NCBI GenBank assembly: GCA_018673915.1
Contig: JABHBK010000034.1
Coordinates: forward strand, 61,647-125,646
Direction of reading: 5' to 3'
DNA length: 64,000 nt
From: Nitrospina sp.
GTDB lineage: Bacteria; Nitrospinota; Nitrospinia; Nitrospinales; VA-1
The translations under genes and the position numbers were made by a program. The notes under the pieces are model-generated. The model did no database searches, was not told where the DNA came from, and saw nothing but the letters and a program-made list of their open reading frames with translations. Each line of letters starts with the position of its first letter. Position 1 is the stretch's first letter. This document shows, piece by piece, positions 44,013-54,700 of the stretch.

Positions 44013-44489
44013 TTAGAAAGTGTCTCGAGAAATACCTCGGTCACGCCCTCTTCCACCAGGAGTACGGCCCAAGGACGTAGTGAAAACATCATTTTGCTGA
44101 ACCAGACCATCGTGCTTGGTGCGAATGGTTCCAATCCGGTTCTCTTTAATCTCCAGAGCGGCTTCGTCCACCAACTCTTCTTCCTTTTTAGCGGCTGCCG
44201 TTTTAGTGGCTGGTTTCTTGGCAGTAACCCCTTCTTTAGCAGTCGTCTCAGAGCCCTCACTTACGCTTGCACCTTCGACATTTTCTGCACCCTCTGATGT
44301 TTCTGCACCTTCAGATGCTTCTGCGGTTTCACTGGGCAGTTCTTCAGCTTCTGCTTCTTTCATGGAACTTTTAAAGTTTTTGATACTTCTTCCGAAAGCA
44401 GATCCAATTTCCGGCAACTTACCGGCCCCAAAAATGATCATAATAATGACCAGAATTACCATCAACTCAGGAAAACCAATGCCCATCAT
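44013..44489 (-). CDS. tatA: TatA-family twin-arginine translocation subunit with long tail
   Basis: The 158-residue protein starts with the TatA hallmark: a short N-terminal helix ([21 protein letters not shown]), then an amphipathic helix with the FGRSIKNFK motif at about 32-40. TatA proteins are usually 60-100 residues. Here an Ala/Glu/Ser/Thr-rich stretch (about 46-115) and a basic C-terminal tail with [12 protein letters not shown] follow. It should form the protein-conducting part of the Tat system in the inner membrane. TatB is an alternative by length, but the FGxxxxxFK pattern favours TatA. No tatC is nearby. The start codon is one of two adjacent ATGs, with GGAG eight bases upstream. 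Confidence 0.75.
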   Translation of the reverse strand: MMGIGFPELMVILVIIMIIFGAGKLPEIGSAFGRSIKNFKSSMKEAEAEELPSETAEASEGAETSEGAENVEGASVSEGSETTAKEGVTAKKPATKTAAAKKEEELVDEAALEIKENRIGTIRTKHDGLVQQNDVFTTSLGRTPGGRGRDRGISRDTF

Positions 44490-44700
44490 AAGCTTATCTC
44501 CAATTCGCTAATTTGATTAGGTGTTAGTTTAACAAATAAATAGCTGAATTGCACCCACTACCACCCGGGCATGAAGGCCAATGAAGCGATATAACACTTC
44601 GGGATGACCGTTGAAATCTCCTCAGTTGTCATGCTGAGGCCCGCACCTCCTTGTAGTGATCGTCGCCATGCCAGTTTGGCCCCTGCACGAGGCAGGAAGA

Positions 44701-47700
44701 TTATTCAATCACCTCAATGGAAAACCAGCTCTCCTGGGGTTTCTTGGAAAGTGGAATAACCTGACCCGAGTTTTGGTACACCAATACTTCAAACTCATCT
44801 CCTGGTAAGACCTCCAATACGGGTGAAGTAATATTTAAATTTGTCTGCAATTGTTGCAAATCTATTCCTGCAGGCTCATCGACCAATCCAGTTGGATCAA
44901 AAGCCGTACTTTTGGTCGAAGCTATGGCAGTTATAGAACCAGGATCATTCTTTTTGACTATATAAATGAATCGATAGCTATCATCATTTTGCAAGTTTTC
45001 GAAACGAAAGTTTCCCGAAAGCCGAATTTTAGAAACCCCGGCAGGAACTTTCAATACTTCCGGGTTCGCTGGAGAAAAGAACGGGTCCGGATCATAGTCG
45101 TAGACCACAACATTCCAGGGAACATGGAACATGGTTCGGTCTGGGATATCAATTGATGTCGCGGGTGATTCCGCTGACCGAGTGATCAATGCACCTTTAA
45201 AAGGCGCGACGATCGTATTGATAATAATGTTCTGCGTACAAGTACCAATATTGCCAGCGGCATCCGTTGCGGTAAAGGTGATCAACGTGATGCCCACCTG
45301 GAACTCGTTAAGAAGAGGAGATCGGGTGATGGAGGTGACTCCGACAAAATCGGTCGCCGTTGCATCGACAATCGTGACCGGAGTCAAAGTCCCTGTCGCC
45401 AATGTGGTGATGTCCGCAGGCGCGGTACACACCGGCCCGGTCGTATCCACAATCGTCACTGTGCGGGATTTCTCAACCGCCGCATTACCGCTGGAGTCGG
45501 ATACGTTATAGGTGAGGGTGGACACGGTACCCACTACGCTGGTATCAACCGGCAAGTCGGTTTTGACAATGCTGGTTGTCAAGTCGCCATCGACATCGTC
45601 GCTGGCGGTGACTCCGGTATCGGTGTAAACAGACCCGGCTTCCGCATTCACACTGGCTTGGTTCACAAATATTACCGGCAAAGTAGCATCGGCTGTTACG
45701 GTCACACTCTGGGTGCATTGGCTGAAAAGTCCAGAGTTATCCGTTACCGTCCAATTCACCGTTGTCGTAGCAACCAGAAATCCGGTGGGTGCATCGTTGA
45801 CGATCGAGGCGATTCCCGTTGCATCTGTACCGGAAGCAGTTCCAATTGCTACGGTTGTTAATGTCCCTGTAGTCGGAGTAATAATATCCGCCGGCGGGGT
45901 ACAGGTTGGGACAGTGGTATCAACCACGTTTATAGTGCGGGATTGTTGAACTGCAGCATTACCTGCAGCATCAGATACGTTATAAGTGATGCCCTGTGAA
46001 CCTACACTGGTTGTATTGAGAGGCAGAGTGGCTCCCCCACGAACAATGCTGGCAGTCAAATCTAGGTCCACATCATCGAGGGCAGTAACACCCACCGCAT
46101 CGTTGGTCAAATTATAAGTTGCCCCGGCCTCCAAAGTGATTGCGGTAGGTGCAACGCTAATCACCGGTGCCGTGGTATCTGCCGCCGCACCACCAGGCAG
46201 ATCAGAGATGACAGCAATGAACATATCTGTAGCCCCTGCATTGTTAGCTTGTAGAGGATTAGCGGTCGTTAGATTGGTGGAACCTGAATGACCTAAGGCA
46301 TAAATCTTATTATCGCCCAGAAACATGCCATATAAGGAATCACTTCCACTCCCGCCCATATAGGTAGCAAATTCAAGGTTGGCTCCAGTAGAGTCCAGTT
46401 GAATGATGAATCCATCGGCACCACCACTGTCATTGCCATGCGCGGCCTGTATTGGATTCGCAGTTGGAAAATTGGTAGAGATGGTGACCCCTGCCACATA
46501 GCTCCTTCCATCCGAACCTACCTTTATTTCATACCCACCATCAAATCCGTTACCACCTATAATGGTTGAGAAAATACGAGACGAACCATCAGCAGACAGT
46601 TTGGTAACGAAGGCACTAGTTCCTAAAGGATTAGGGGAAGTAAAAGCACCTGTTGTAGTGGGGAAATTTACAGAGTCCGTCGCCCCAGTAACGTAGACAT
46701 TCCCGGAACTGTTAACATCCAGATATGAAGAATCATCAGAGCCACTACCCCCCAAATAGGTTGCATATACCAGAGCTGATCCAGCTGGGTTTAATTTTAT
46801 GATTAAACCATCCCTAGTTCCTCCACCATATGAAGGACCTGTGGTAGTGATCCCTGAAGAGGTGTTAGTATACCCAGTCACGTAGGCCGCACCTGAGGTA
46901 TCGACAACAATATCCCGAGCCTGTTCGTTACCCGTTCCTCCAATTAAGTTAGAATATTCAACTGTACCTAAAGGATTCATTTTTGTAATGAAAATATCAT
47001 TACCTCCACCATTCGCAGTGGAACCAGAAGAGCCAGAAGGGAAGTTTGTACTGTCTGTATTACCTGAGAAGTAGACCTCTCCCGTAGAGCCGATATCAAT
47101 TCCGTAAGCGTAATCAGAGCCACTTCCCCCAAAATAACTCGAAAACTCTAGTGCTGAACCAGTCGAGTTCAATTTAATTATAAAGACATCATTTAGAACA
47201 TTTAATGTATCCTGAAAATCTCCAGAATTAATGGGAAAATCAGTAGAACTGGTGTTACCTACAATATAAGCGGCCCCTGCCGAATCAGTTTTAATATCAG
47301 ACCCCAAATCGGACCCGCTTCCACCTATATATGTTGAATAGACCAGTGCTCCTGTTGCATCTAACTTCAGAACTAGTACATCATTGGATCCGTTATGTGA
47401 AGTATCTGCTGCACCGGTTGTCGATAAACCACTGGAACCGGTATAACCTACCAAATAGATTTCCCCAGATGAACTCGCATGAATGGATGTACCGTAATCT
47501 GAAAGACTACCCCCAAAATAACTGGCGTATTCAAGCACCGGATCGATGACCAGGGTGCGGCGGCTGTCGTAATCCGCAACCTCGAAGCCAACTTGATTGT
47601 CAGCCATCAAGACGTAGTGTCCTTCTATCGGTTTTCTTTCTCCACCAACCTCCTGATAGATGATGGGAGCGTGTTGCACCAAATCTCCTGTCGCAGTCTT

Positions 47701-48279
47701 AAGGATGAGATTTCCCATTTCATCCAACGTCAGTTGGTCTGCGCCTTCAAAGTTCATGCGGATGGTTTTATAGTCTGTACCGGGACGCACCAAAAAATCA
47801 TATTCCAGTTTCTGCTGGTTGCCGTAATACACCAGATCAATACCGGGATAGACTTTTTCGTATTTTACTTTGGCATAGTTCTCGATATCCGTTTTCCATT
47901 TCGACTTGTCGTTACCGATGAAATAATTACTTTTTGCTATCTGCTTGTCGACTCCGCTCATCGCAGGGTTCGGGTTCGCGCCTAGCAGTTTCATCCGCAC
48001 CTGTGCCCCGGCAGGGGCCGGGCTCCCATGCTTTAAACCGGAGGACCTCTGCAAATTTACTACCGATTCATCGGGAGTCAGCCACATCTGGTAGCCCATG
48101 CCCCGCGATAGGAAAGCCTGCTTATTTTGTAAATCGTGTTGTTCAAAGTTAAGAGGAACGCCTGCCAACGATTGCAGACTCGGTTTCACAGGGTCGGATG
48201 CGGCACTGACACTCAATGGAAAAGCGAGCAGGAATACGAGGATTGAAAATAATTTTGGCAACCACTTGGGCAAGAACAT
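44701..48279 (-). CDS. large exported SBBP-repeat and Ig-like surface protein
   Basis: The 1192-residue protein has a signal peptide (LFSILVFLLAFPLSVSAA). An N-terminal domain typical of SBBP-repeat proteins follows (NYFIGNDKSKWKTDIENYAK, YPGIDLVYYGNQQKLEYDF). From about 250 to 690 come eight or nine beta-propeller-like repeats with YASYFGGSLSDYG and YSTYIGGSGSDLG cores. After that come two similar Ig-like units of the DUF5011/HYR kind, with NVSDAAGNAAVQQSRT and NVSDSSGNAAVEKSRT. The C-terminal 160 residues are not recognisable. It is probably a surface adhesin or scaffold. AGGAGGGTG gives a strong ribosome site. Confidence 0.8.
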   Translation of the reverse strand: MFLPKWLPKLFSILVFLLAFPLSVSAASDPVKPSLQSLAGVPLNFEQHDLQNKQAFLSRGMGYQMWLTPDESVVNLQRSSGLKHGSPAPAGAQVRMKLLGANPNPAMSGVDKQIAKSNYFIGNDKSKWKTDIENYAKVKYEKVYPGIDLVYYGNQQKLEYDFLVRPGTDYKTIRMNFEGADQLTLDEMGNLILKTATGDLVQHAPIIYQEVGGERKPIEGHYVLMADNQVGFEVADYDSRRTLVIDPVLEYASYFGGSLSDYGTSIHASSSGEIYLVGYTGSSGLSTTGAADTSHNGSNDVLVLKLDATGALVYSTYIGGSGSDLGSDIKTDSAGAAYIVGNTSSTDFPINSGDFQDTLNVLNDVFIIKLNSTGSALEFSSYFGGSGSDYAYGIDIGSTGEVYFSGNTDSTNFPSGSSGSTANGGGNDIFITKMNPLGTVEYSNLIGGTGNEQARDIVVDTSGAAYVTGYTNTSSGITTTGPSYGGGTRDGLIIKLNPAGSALVYATYLGGSGSDDSSYLDVNSSGNVYVTGATDSVNFPTTTGAFTSPNPLGTSAFVTKLSADGSSRIFSTIIGGNGFDGGYEIKVGSDGRSYVAGVTISTNFPTANPIQAAHGNDSGGADGFIIQLDSTGANLEFATYMGGSGSDSLYGMFLGDNKIYALGHSGSTNLTTANPLQANNAGATDMFIAVISDLPGGAAADTTAPVISVAPTAITLEAGATYNLTNDAVGVTALDDVDLDLTASIVRGGATLPLNTTSVGSQGITYNVSDAAGNAAVQQSRTINVVDTTVPTCTPPADIITPTTGTLTTVAIGTASGTDATGIASIVNDAPTGFLVATTTVNWTVTDNSGLFSQCTQSVTVTADATLPVIFVNQASVNAEAGSVYTDTGVTASDDVDGDLTTSIVKTDLPVDTSVVGTVSTLTYNVSDSSGNAAVEKSRTVTIVDTTGPVCTAPADITTLATGTLTPVTIVDATATDFVGVTSITRSPLLNEFQVGITLITFTATDAAGNIGTCTQNIIINTIVAPFKGALITRSAESPATSIDIPDRTMFHVPWNVVVYDYDPDPFFSPANPEVLKVPAGVSKIRLSGNFRFENLQNDDSYRFIYIVKKNDPGSITAIASTKSTAFDPTGLVDEPAGIDLQQLQTNLNITSPVLEVLPGDEFEVLVYQNSGQVIPLSKKPQESWFSIEVIE

Positions 48280-48310
48280 GGGTACACCCTCCTGTTTAAT
48301 TTATTGGTGA

Positions 48311-48371
48311 AGCGAAACCTTCGCTCCAGCATCAACAAAAAGGCCAAGCCTTCCCCCTATGCTCGCTGGCC
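48311..48371 (-). promoter_or_regulatory. leader hairpins before the SBBP protein gene
   Basis: On the minus strand the leader has a five-base stem GGCCA/TGGCC (48367-48371 with 48342-48346) followed by TTTTT, which is terminator-like. Nearer the gene is a perfect six-base hairpin AGCGAA/TTCGCT (48311-48325) about 18 bases before the ribosome site. This could be a weak attenuator. It does not match a c-di-GMP or other riboswitch that I know. The rest of 48372-48553 is AT-rich without features. Confidence 0.3.
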
Positions 48372-48613
48372 CATTGGGTTTTCCAAATTTAAAAATCTAA
48401 ATATTGGAGTAGCAAAAATATTCCATCCCGACCCTATTGTCAAAATAATTTTACAACGGCGGGAAAAACAATAGCTTTGGAAAAAAATATTCAGTTAATA
48501 ATTTAGTATTTATTCAAATTATAAATATGTTTTACAAGAGGCTGTTATAAAAGTTGACCCCATTTAGAGGTATAATTCACCCGGAATTATGTTTGACTCA
48601 GATGGAGAAACCC

Positions 48614-49003
48614 ATGACAGAACGAGAACCCGAAGGCGATCTTTTATTACGCACCTTGGCTATGCCGGCAGACACCAACTCAAACGGTGATATATTTGGC
48701 GGCTGGATCATGTCGCAGATGGATATTGGCGGAGGAATTCTGGCAAAAGAAATCGCCAAAGGCCGTGTCGTCACGGTTAAAGTGGATGGGATGACTTTTT
48801 ACAAACCGGTCAACGTCGGGCATGTGGTTTGCTGTTATGGAAAGTGCACCAAAATCGGTAACTCCTCCATGTCTATCAAACTGGAGATTTGGGTTAAACC
48901 CGTACTGGATGAACTGGCCGATGAACGCTACTGCGTGACTGAAGCGATTTTCACCTATGTCGCCATTGACCAGGAAGGTAAATCCAGAAAAATAGAGAAA
49001 TGA
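48614..49003 (+). CDS. acyl-CoA thioesterase, hotdog fold (YciA-like)
   Basis: The 129-residue protein is a hotdog-fold thioesterase. It shows LRTLAMPADTNSNGDIFGGW, with the catalytic Asn/Asp region at the start of the central helix (WIMSQMDIGGG), and then GMTFYKPVNVGHVV and TEAIFTYVAID. It hydrolyses acyl-CoA in the cytoplasm. ATG 48614 is chosen because GGAG at 48605-48608 is well spaced and the length fits YciA (about 130). An ATG at 48602 and a TTG at 48554 are in frame upstream. A TATAAT at 48571-48576 may be the -10 element. The stop overlaps the outer-membrane factor start by four bases. Confidence 0.8.
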   Translation: MTEREPEGDLLLRTLAMPADTNSNGDIFGGWIMSQMDIGGGILAKEIAKGRVVTVKVDGMTFYKPVNVGHVVCCYGKCTKIGNSSMSIKLEIWVKPVLDELADERYCVTEAIFTYVAIDQEGKSRKIEK

Positions 49004-50523
49004 ATATAAAGCAATCAAAAATCAGTCACAGTATTTATGATTCACCCAAATTTATAATTTGGATTTTCCTGATCCTCTTTTCAGGTTGTGCCACAGTAGG
49101 CCCTGACTACGTTCCCCCTGAAAAGAAGGTACCTGAAGAATTCAACGCACAATTAGAAGCCGTTAAAATCGAGCCTCCTAAACCTGAAAAAGAGCAAGAT
49201 AGTGCGCCCCCTATTCCAGTAAAAAAAATCACCCAGGAAATGCTCGGTGATTGGTGGAACACTTTGGAAGACCCATTATTATCAGAGCTGGTTGAACGGG
49301 CGATAAAAGGAAACCTGGATCTTCGATTAGCCCAGTCCCGCGTCCGAGAAGAACGAGCTCGAAGAGGAATAGCTGCAGCAGACCGCTTCCCCACCATCAA
49401 TGCATCCGCCTCCACCGCCCGCCAGCAAACCAGCGGAGAAACCGGAACGGGTCAGGCAACCAACCTTCATTCCACTGGTTTTGATGCCAGTTGGGAAATT
49501 GATTTGTTTGGAGGAATTGAACGATCCGTTGAGTCTGCCAAAGCATCGGTTGAAGCTCGCGAGGAAGAATTAAACGATACTCTTGTCACGCTGGTGGCTG
49601 AGGCCGCTTTGAATTATGTAGAAATTCGCACCTTTCAGGCAAGACTGACTGCCGCAGAAAAAAACCTGCGGTCACAAGAAGAGACTTTGCAAATAGTAAA
49701 TGACAGATTGGAATCAGGCTTAACAACCACCCTCACTCTTGAACAGGCAAACTATAATTTTGAAAATACTAAATCTGAAATCCCAACTCTAAAAACCGGG
49801 ATCGAGCAGGGTAAAAACGGATTGGCGGTATTGCTCGGCAAATTCCCCGGGTCTTTAAAAAATGATCTTGAAAATTATACACCTGTCCCCATTCTTCCCA
49901 TTGAAGTAGCTATCGGGGTACCGGCTGACCTTTTAAGACGCCGGCCTGACATAAGGCGGACAGAAAGAGAGTTGGCCGCTCAAACCGCACGTGTCGGGGT
50001 TGCCACCGCTGACCTATACCCAAAGCTGACTTTATTTGGTTCTGTTGGGCTGGAATCATTATCTGCGGCGAGCTTGTTCACAGGACCGGCAGCGGCCTTT
50101 TCAATTGGCCCCAAAATAACCTGGAACGTTTTTGATGCCGGACGCATAAGGCAAAATATTAAAATTGAAGACGAGAAACAAGAGCAATCGCTTATTCAAT
50201 ACGAACTATCGATTTTGACTGCAGTCAAAGATGTGGAAAATGCTGTGATCGATTATGCACTAGAACAGGTTCGCAGGAAATCTCTGATAAAATCTGTAGA
50301 GGCTGCCACGCGCGCGGTAGATTTATCCCGTGAATTGTATACAACTGGATTATCCGACTTCTTAGGAGTACTGGAAGCAGAAAGATCTCTTTTCCAATTT
50401 CAGGACCAATTAGCTTTAAGCGAAGGCTCCGTCGTGTCTAATTTAATTCGTCTCTACAAATCTTTAGGTGGTGGCTGGAAACCTTTGATGGCTGACACCT
50501 TAGATGAGGCCCCCCGCTATTAA
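49000..50523 (+). CDS. outer-membrane efflux lipoprotein (NodT/OprM family)
   Basis: The 507-residue protein is the outer-membrane channel of an RND efflux system. It has a lipobox (IFLILFSGCATVGPDYVPP) with lipidated cysteine near residue 30, then WWNTLEDPLLSELVERAIKGNLDLRLAQSRV. The two TolC-type repeats follow, with PADLLRRRPDIRRTERELAAQTARVG and TWNVFDAGRIRQNI as family landmarks. It is trimeric in known homologues. Its start overlaps the thioesterase stop (ATGA), and the adaptor gene follows closely. Confidence 0.9.
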   Translation: MNIKQSKISHSIYDSPKFIIWIFLILFSGCATVGPDYVPPEKKVPEEFNAQLEAVKIEPPKPEKEQDSAPPIPVKKITQEMLGDWWNTLEDPLLSELVERAIKGNLDLRLAQSRVREERARRGIAAADRFPTINASASTARQQTSGETGTGQATNLHSTGFDASWEIDLFGGIERSVESAKASVEAREEELNDTLVTLVAEAALNYVEIRTFQARLTAAEKNLRSQEETLQIVNDRLESGLTTTLTLEQANYNFENTKSEIPTLKTGIEQGKNGLAVLLGKFPGSLKNDLENYTPVPILPIEVAIGVPADLLRRRPDIRRTERELAAQTARVGVATADLYPKLTLFGSVGLESLSAASLFTGPAAAFSIGPKITWNVFDAGRIRQNIKIEDEKQEQSLIQYELSILTAVKDVENAVIDYALEQVRRKSLIKSVEAATRAVDLSRELYTTGLSDFLGVLEAERSLFQFQDQLALSEGSVVSNLIRLYKSLGGGWKPLMADTLDEAPRY

Positions 50524-50539
50524 CGAAAGGTACGAAATT

Positions 50540-51718
50540 TTGAATAAGGCTCTTCGATATTCTTTGCTAATTACTTTATGGTTCCTGGTTTCCGGTTGCG
50601 AAAAAGAGCAAACCGTAGCCGCGCCAAAGCCGGAAAGACCTCCACCACTGGTAACGGTAATCCCTGTGGTCAAACGTAAAGTAGTTAAAACGTACGAACT
50701 GGTAGGCCGAACGGCTGCCATGAAAACAGTGAACCTGGTCGCACGTGTTACAGGATACCTGGAAAAAAGAAAATTCAAGGAAGGCGAGGATGTTAGTAAA
50801 GGCGACCTTTTATTTGTGATTGAGCAGGCCCCATACAAAATTGAAGTCAAAGCGGCAGAAGCCAAGGTTGCAGAAGCAGAAGCCACTCTGGCAAATGCTG
50901 CCTCTTATCTCAAGAGACTCAAATCGGTGCGAAAAGGCGGGGTTTCGCAAACGGATCTGGACAAAACAAACAGCGACTTTTTGAAAGCCCAGGCTGAACT
51001 CATGGAAGCCAAAGCCAACCTGGATCAGGCACAACTGAATTTAAGCTACACAGAAATTCATTCCCCCATTAATGGCAGAATAGGTCGTGTTTCAATAAAT
51101 GAAGGAAATCTGGTTTCGTTGAATTCTGGGACCCTGGCAACCATTGTGCAAATGGACCCTATTTATGTTTTGTTTACGGTGAGCGAGGCTGCTGTGCTGA
51201 CAGAATTTCAAAACCAGATTAAAAAAGGAAGAGCCACCACATTCATTCCAAAGATCCAGTTATCCAATGGCACGCTATATCCATTTGAAGGAACAGAAGA
51301 TTATTTAAGTCATATGGTGGATGAAAAAACCGGCACCATCACCATCCGTTCTATTTTTCCCAACCAAAGTACAAATGTCTTACCCGGGAAAAATGACTTG
51401 CCTCACGACCGTCGCATTTTAATGCCAGGCCAATTTGTAAAAGTACTGGTAAGAAGGGGTGACTCATCTATGGAGAGAGTTGTTCCGCAAACAGCAATTG
51501 GAGAAGATCAAAAGGGGAAATTTGTCCTCGTAGTGGACGCAAATAATAGTGTCCAAAAAAGACCTGTCATTGTCGGGGATAAACAGGGAGTCAACTGGGT
51601 CATCAAACAAGGTTTGGAAGTTGGAGAACAGGTGATTTCAGAAGGATTACAAAAAGTGCGCTCCGGCACAATTGTTCAGACCTCCCCTTCTGCTCCTAAG
51701 AAAACGGGTAAAAAATAA
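50540..51718 (+). CDS. RND efflux periplasmic adaptor (membrane fusion protein)
   Basis: The 392-residue protein is the AcrA/MexA-type adaptor. It has a lipoprotein signal (YSLLITLWFLVSGCEKE), a barrel-sandwich half motif (VARVTGYLEKRKFKEGEDV), a coiled-coil hairpin rich in Ala/Glu (about 85-165), the second lipoyl half (YTEIHSPINGRIGRVSINEG) and the beta-barrel/membrane-proximal region (LMPGQFVKVLVRRGD). TTG 50540 is preferred: it places the signal at the N-terminus and has GAAAGG nearby. ATG 50504 would overlap the channel gene by 20 bases and add charged residues. The transporter begins three bases after the stop. Confidence 0.85.
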   Translation: MNKALRYSLLITLWFLVSGCEKEQTVAAPKPERPPPLVTVIPVVKRKVVKTYELVGRTAAMKTVNLVARVTGYLEKRKFKEGEDVSKGDLLFVIEQAPYKIEVKAAEAKVAEAEATLANAASYLKRLKSVRKGGVSQTDLDKTNSDFLKAQAELMEAKANLDQAQLNLSYTEIHSPINGRIGRVSINEGNLVSLNSGTLATIVQMDPIYVLFTVSEAAVLTEFQNQIKKGRATTFIPKIQLSNGTLYPFEGTEDYLSHMVDEKTGTITIRSIFPNQSTNVLPGKNDLPHDRRILMPGQFVKVLVRRGDSSMERVVPQTAIGEDQKGKFVLVVDANNSVQKRPVIVGDKQGVNWVIKQGLEVGEQVISEGLQKVRSGTIVQTSPSAPKKTGKK

Positions 51719-51721
51719 AAT

Positions 51722-54700
51722 ATGTTCAGTCACTTTTTCATAGAAAGACCTCGCTTTGCTTTTGTCATTTCTATTGTAATTGTCATCGCCGGGTTAGTTT
51801 CCATTCCTCAGCTACCTGTTTCTTTATATCCCGAAATTTCTCCTCCCGCAGTTCAGGTCACTGCATCCTACCCGGGTGCCAGTGCAACAGTCCTGGAAAG
51901 CACGGTTGCGGCTCCTATTGAAGAACAGGTCAATGGCGTGGAAAATATGATCTCCATGTCCTCAAAAAGCACGGATAGCGGCACCTACACTTTAGACATA
52001 CTTTTTGAGATCGGCACAGATCCAGATATGGCGGCGGTAAACGTTCAAAACAGAATTTCTCTAGCAACGCCAAAGCTACCGGAGGAAGTAACTCGCTCAG
52101 GAGTATCTGTTAAAAAGCAGTCGCCTGAATTTCTGCAGATCATATCCTTCTCATCCCCGAACGCGACCTATGACCAATTATTTTTAAGCAATTTTATTAC
52201 TTTAAATGTGAAGGATGTCCTATCCCGGCTTCCCGGAGTTAGCAATGTCTCCATTTTTGGTGCATTGGATTATTCAATCCGAATTTGGTTGAATCCTGAT
52301 CGAATGGTGAATCTGGGAATTACCAGCAACGACGTGGTGCAAGCCATTCGTGACCAGAACTTACAGGCGGCCGCAGGAATTGTTGGACAAGCTCCGTCCA
52401 CACAAGATCAACAATTCCAATATACCATTCAAGCTAAAGGGCGACTCACTGATGTTGCAGAATTCGAGGACATAATCATCCTTGCAAATCCGGATGGATC
52501 TGTAGTGAGATTGAGTGATATCGCTCGAGTAGAACTCAGTTCGCAAACCTTTGAAGTCCTTTCCCGACTAAACGGTTCTCCCACGGTCAATTTCGCAATC
52601 TACCAACTCCCTGAAGCCAATGCCCTGGATGTAGCTGAAAGAATCAGGGAAAAAATGAAAAGCCTTTCTCAGCAGTTCCCCGCTGACGTCGAATACGTTG
52701 TTCCCTACGATTCCACTAGATTTATCAATAACTCACTAAAGGGATTGATAGAAACTCTTTTTATAGCTTTGGCATTAGTAATCCTGGTAGTTTATGTATT
52801 CATCCAAGATTGGCGCGCGACATTAATCCCGGCGTTGGCAATACCGGTTTCCTTGATAGGAACCTTTGCCATCTTATTAGCGATGGGGTATTCCATAAAT
52901 ACCTTGTCACTTTTTGCATTGGTATTGGCGATTGGTATTGTCGTTGATGATGCCATTGTGGTGGTAGAAAATGCCCAACGCCATTTAGAAGAAGGGTTGT
53001 CTCCCAAGGTAGCCGCACAAAAGGCCATGATAGAGGTTTCTGGCCCCATCGTTGCCACCACATTAGTTTTGCTGGCTGTTTTTGTTCCCGTAGCATTCAT
53101 GGCAGGTATTTCTGGTCAACTTTATCGACAGTTTTCAGTAACACTTTCTATTGCCGTTTCGCTTTCCTCTCTCAACGCCTTGACCCTCAGTCCCGCTTTA
53201 TGTTCCATTTTTTTACGGAAAAGTCAGGGAGCTCCATGGTTTGCACTGCGCTGGTTCGAGAGCCTCTTTAATCTAGTCTCAAAAACCTATCTACTTTTTG
53301 TGAAAATATTGGTTCGCCGGTTTGTATTAACGGTGCTGTTTTTCATTCTTATACTGGGTGGTGGCTACTGGGTGTTTAAATCATCTCCAACAGGGTTTAT
53401 CCCACAAGAAGACCAGGGTGTTATTTTTATAGATCTTCAACTTCCAGATGGAGCTTCTTTAAATCGAACGAACGCGATCGCCAAGCAGGTTGAGACCATG
53501 ATGAAAAACTTGCCGGGAGTAGAAAATATTATATCTCTAGTGGGTGTCGGTTTAATAAGTGGAACAAAATCTAATTCTGCAACAGTCATTAACATATTAA
53601 AGCCCTGGGAAGAACGTACCACAAAAGATCTTTCCAGCGATGCACTGGTCGGCCGAGTTTGGGGAATGATGAATCAGGTCCCCGGTGCAAGGGCCATCGC
53701 ATTTACCCCTCCGCCTATTCGAAGCCTGGGAAACTCCAGCGGCTTCGAGTTACAACTACAAGACTTGCGAGGCGGCGATCCGCAAGAACTATCTTCAGCA
53801 ATGAGAGGTTTTGTATTTGAAGCCAATCAAGCTAAAGAATTGAGCAATGTTTTTAGCACCTTCAGTGCCGAGGTGCCGCAAGTCGGATTAGAAGTAGATC
53901 GCTTGAAAGCAAAAGCCCTTGGAATACCTGTTAGTGAAATCTTCACCACATTGCAAACTCAATTAGGTTCTCTTTATGTTAATGACTTTAATAAGTTTGG
54001 ACGAGTCTATCGGGTAATACTGCAAGCTGAGAGGGAATATCGGAATGAGCCTGATGATATTGGACGAATTTATGTAAAAAGTGCTGACGGGGTCATGGTT
54101 CCGTTACGCACCCTGACCAATACCTCCTCTATTCTAGGCCCCGAAACATTGACTCGCTACAACATGTACCGAGCGGCAAAGGTTAACGGAAGCCCTGCAC
54201 CAGGTTTTAGTTCCGGCCAGGCAATCGCGGCCCTAGAACAACTCGCCAAACGGGTGCTTCCAGAGGGAATGACATTCGAGTGGTCGGGAATGTCCTATCA
54301 GGAAATCAAAGCCGGTTCTCAGGGAGTCATTATTTTTGCCCTGGCTTTAATTTTTGTTTATCTTTTTCTCGTGGCGCAATACGAAAGCTGGTCAATTCCC
54401 TGGGCCGTTATCTTAACGATTCCTATTGCACTGGCGGGGGCGTTAATGACTACGAAAGAAACGGGTCACATACTGGATATCTACGCTCAAATTGGCCTCA
54501 TCATGTTGGTAGGCATGGCATCCAAAAACGCTATTCTTATTGTGGAGTTTGCTAAAGTTCAAAGAGAGCAAGGTTTAACTATTGTTGAAGCCGCTATGAA
54601 AGCGGCGAGACTGCGTTTTCGTGCCGTAATGATGACAGCGATATCGTTTATTCTGGGAGTGCTCCCTCTAGTCGTCGCAACAGGTGCTGGCGCCAATAGC

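Noticed and set aside
43985..44260. Second gene overlapping tatA in another frame
   Set aside because: Arg/Leu-rich sequence typical of an off-frame reading of the low-complexity tail.
44490..44700. Small gene or RNA between tatA and the SBBP gene
   Set aside because: No open frame or stable tRNA-like fold; only a degenerate CTTCGGGATGACCGTT string resembling one near 2966, probably a decayed extragenic repeat.
48280..48400. c-di-GMP-I riboswitch before the SBBP protein gene
   Set aside because: Fragments look suggestive (GGAAAACCC, GGGCC), but the conserved ACGCAAAGCC core and receptor are absent.
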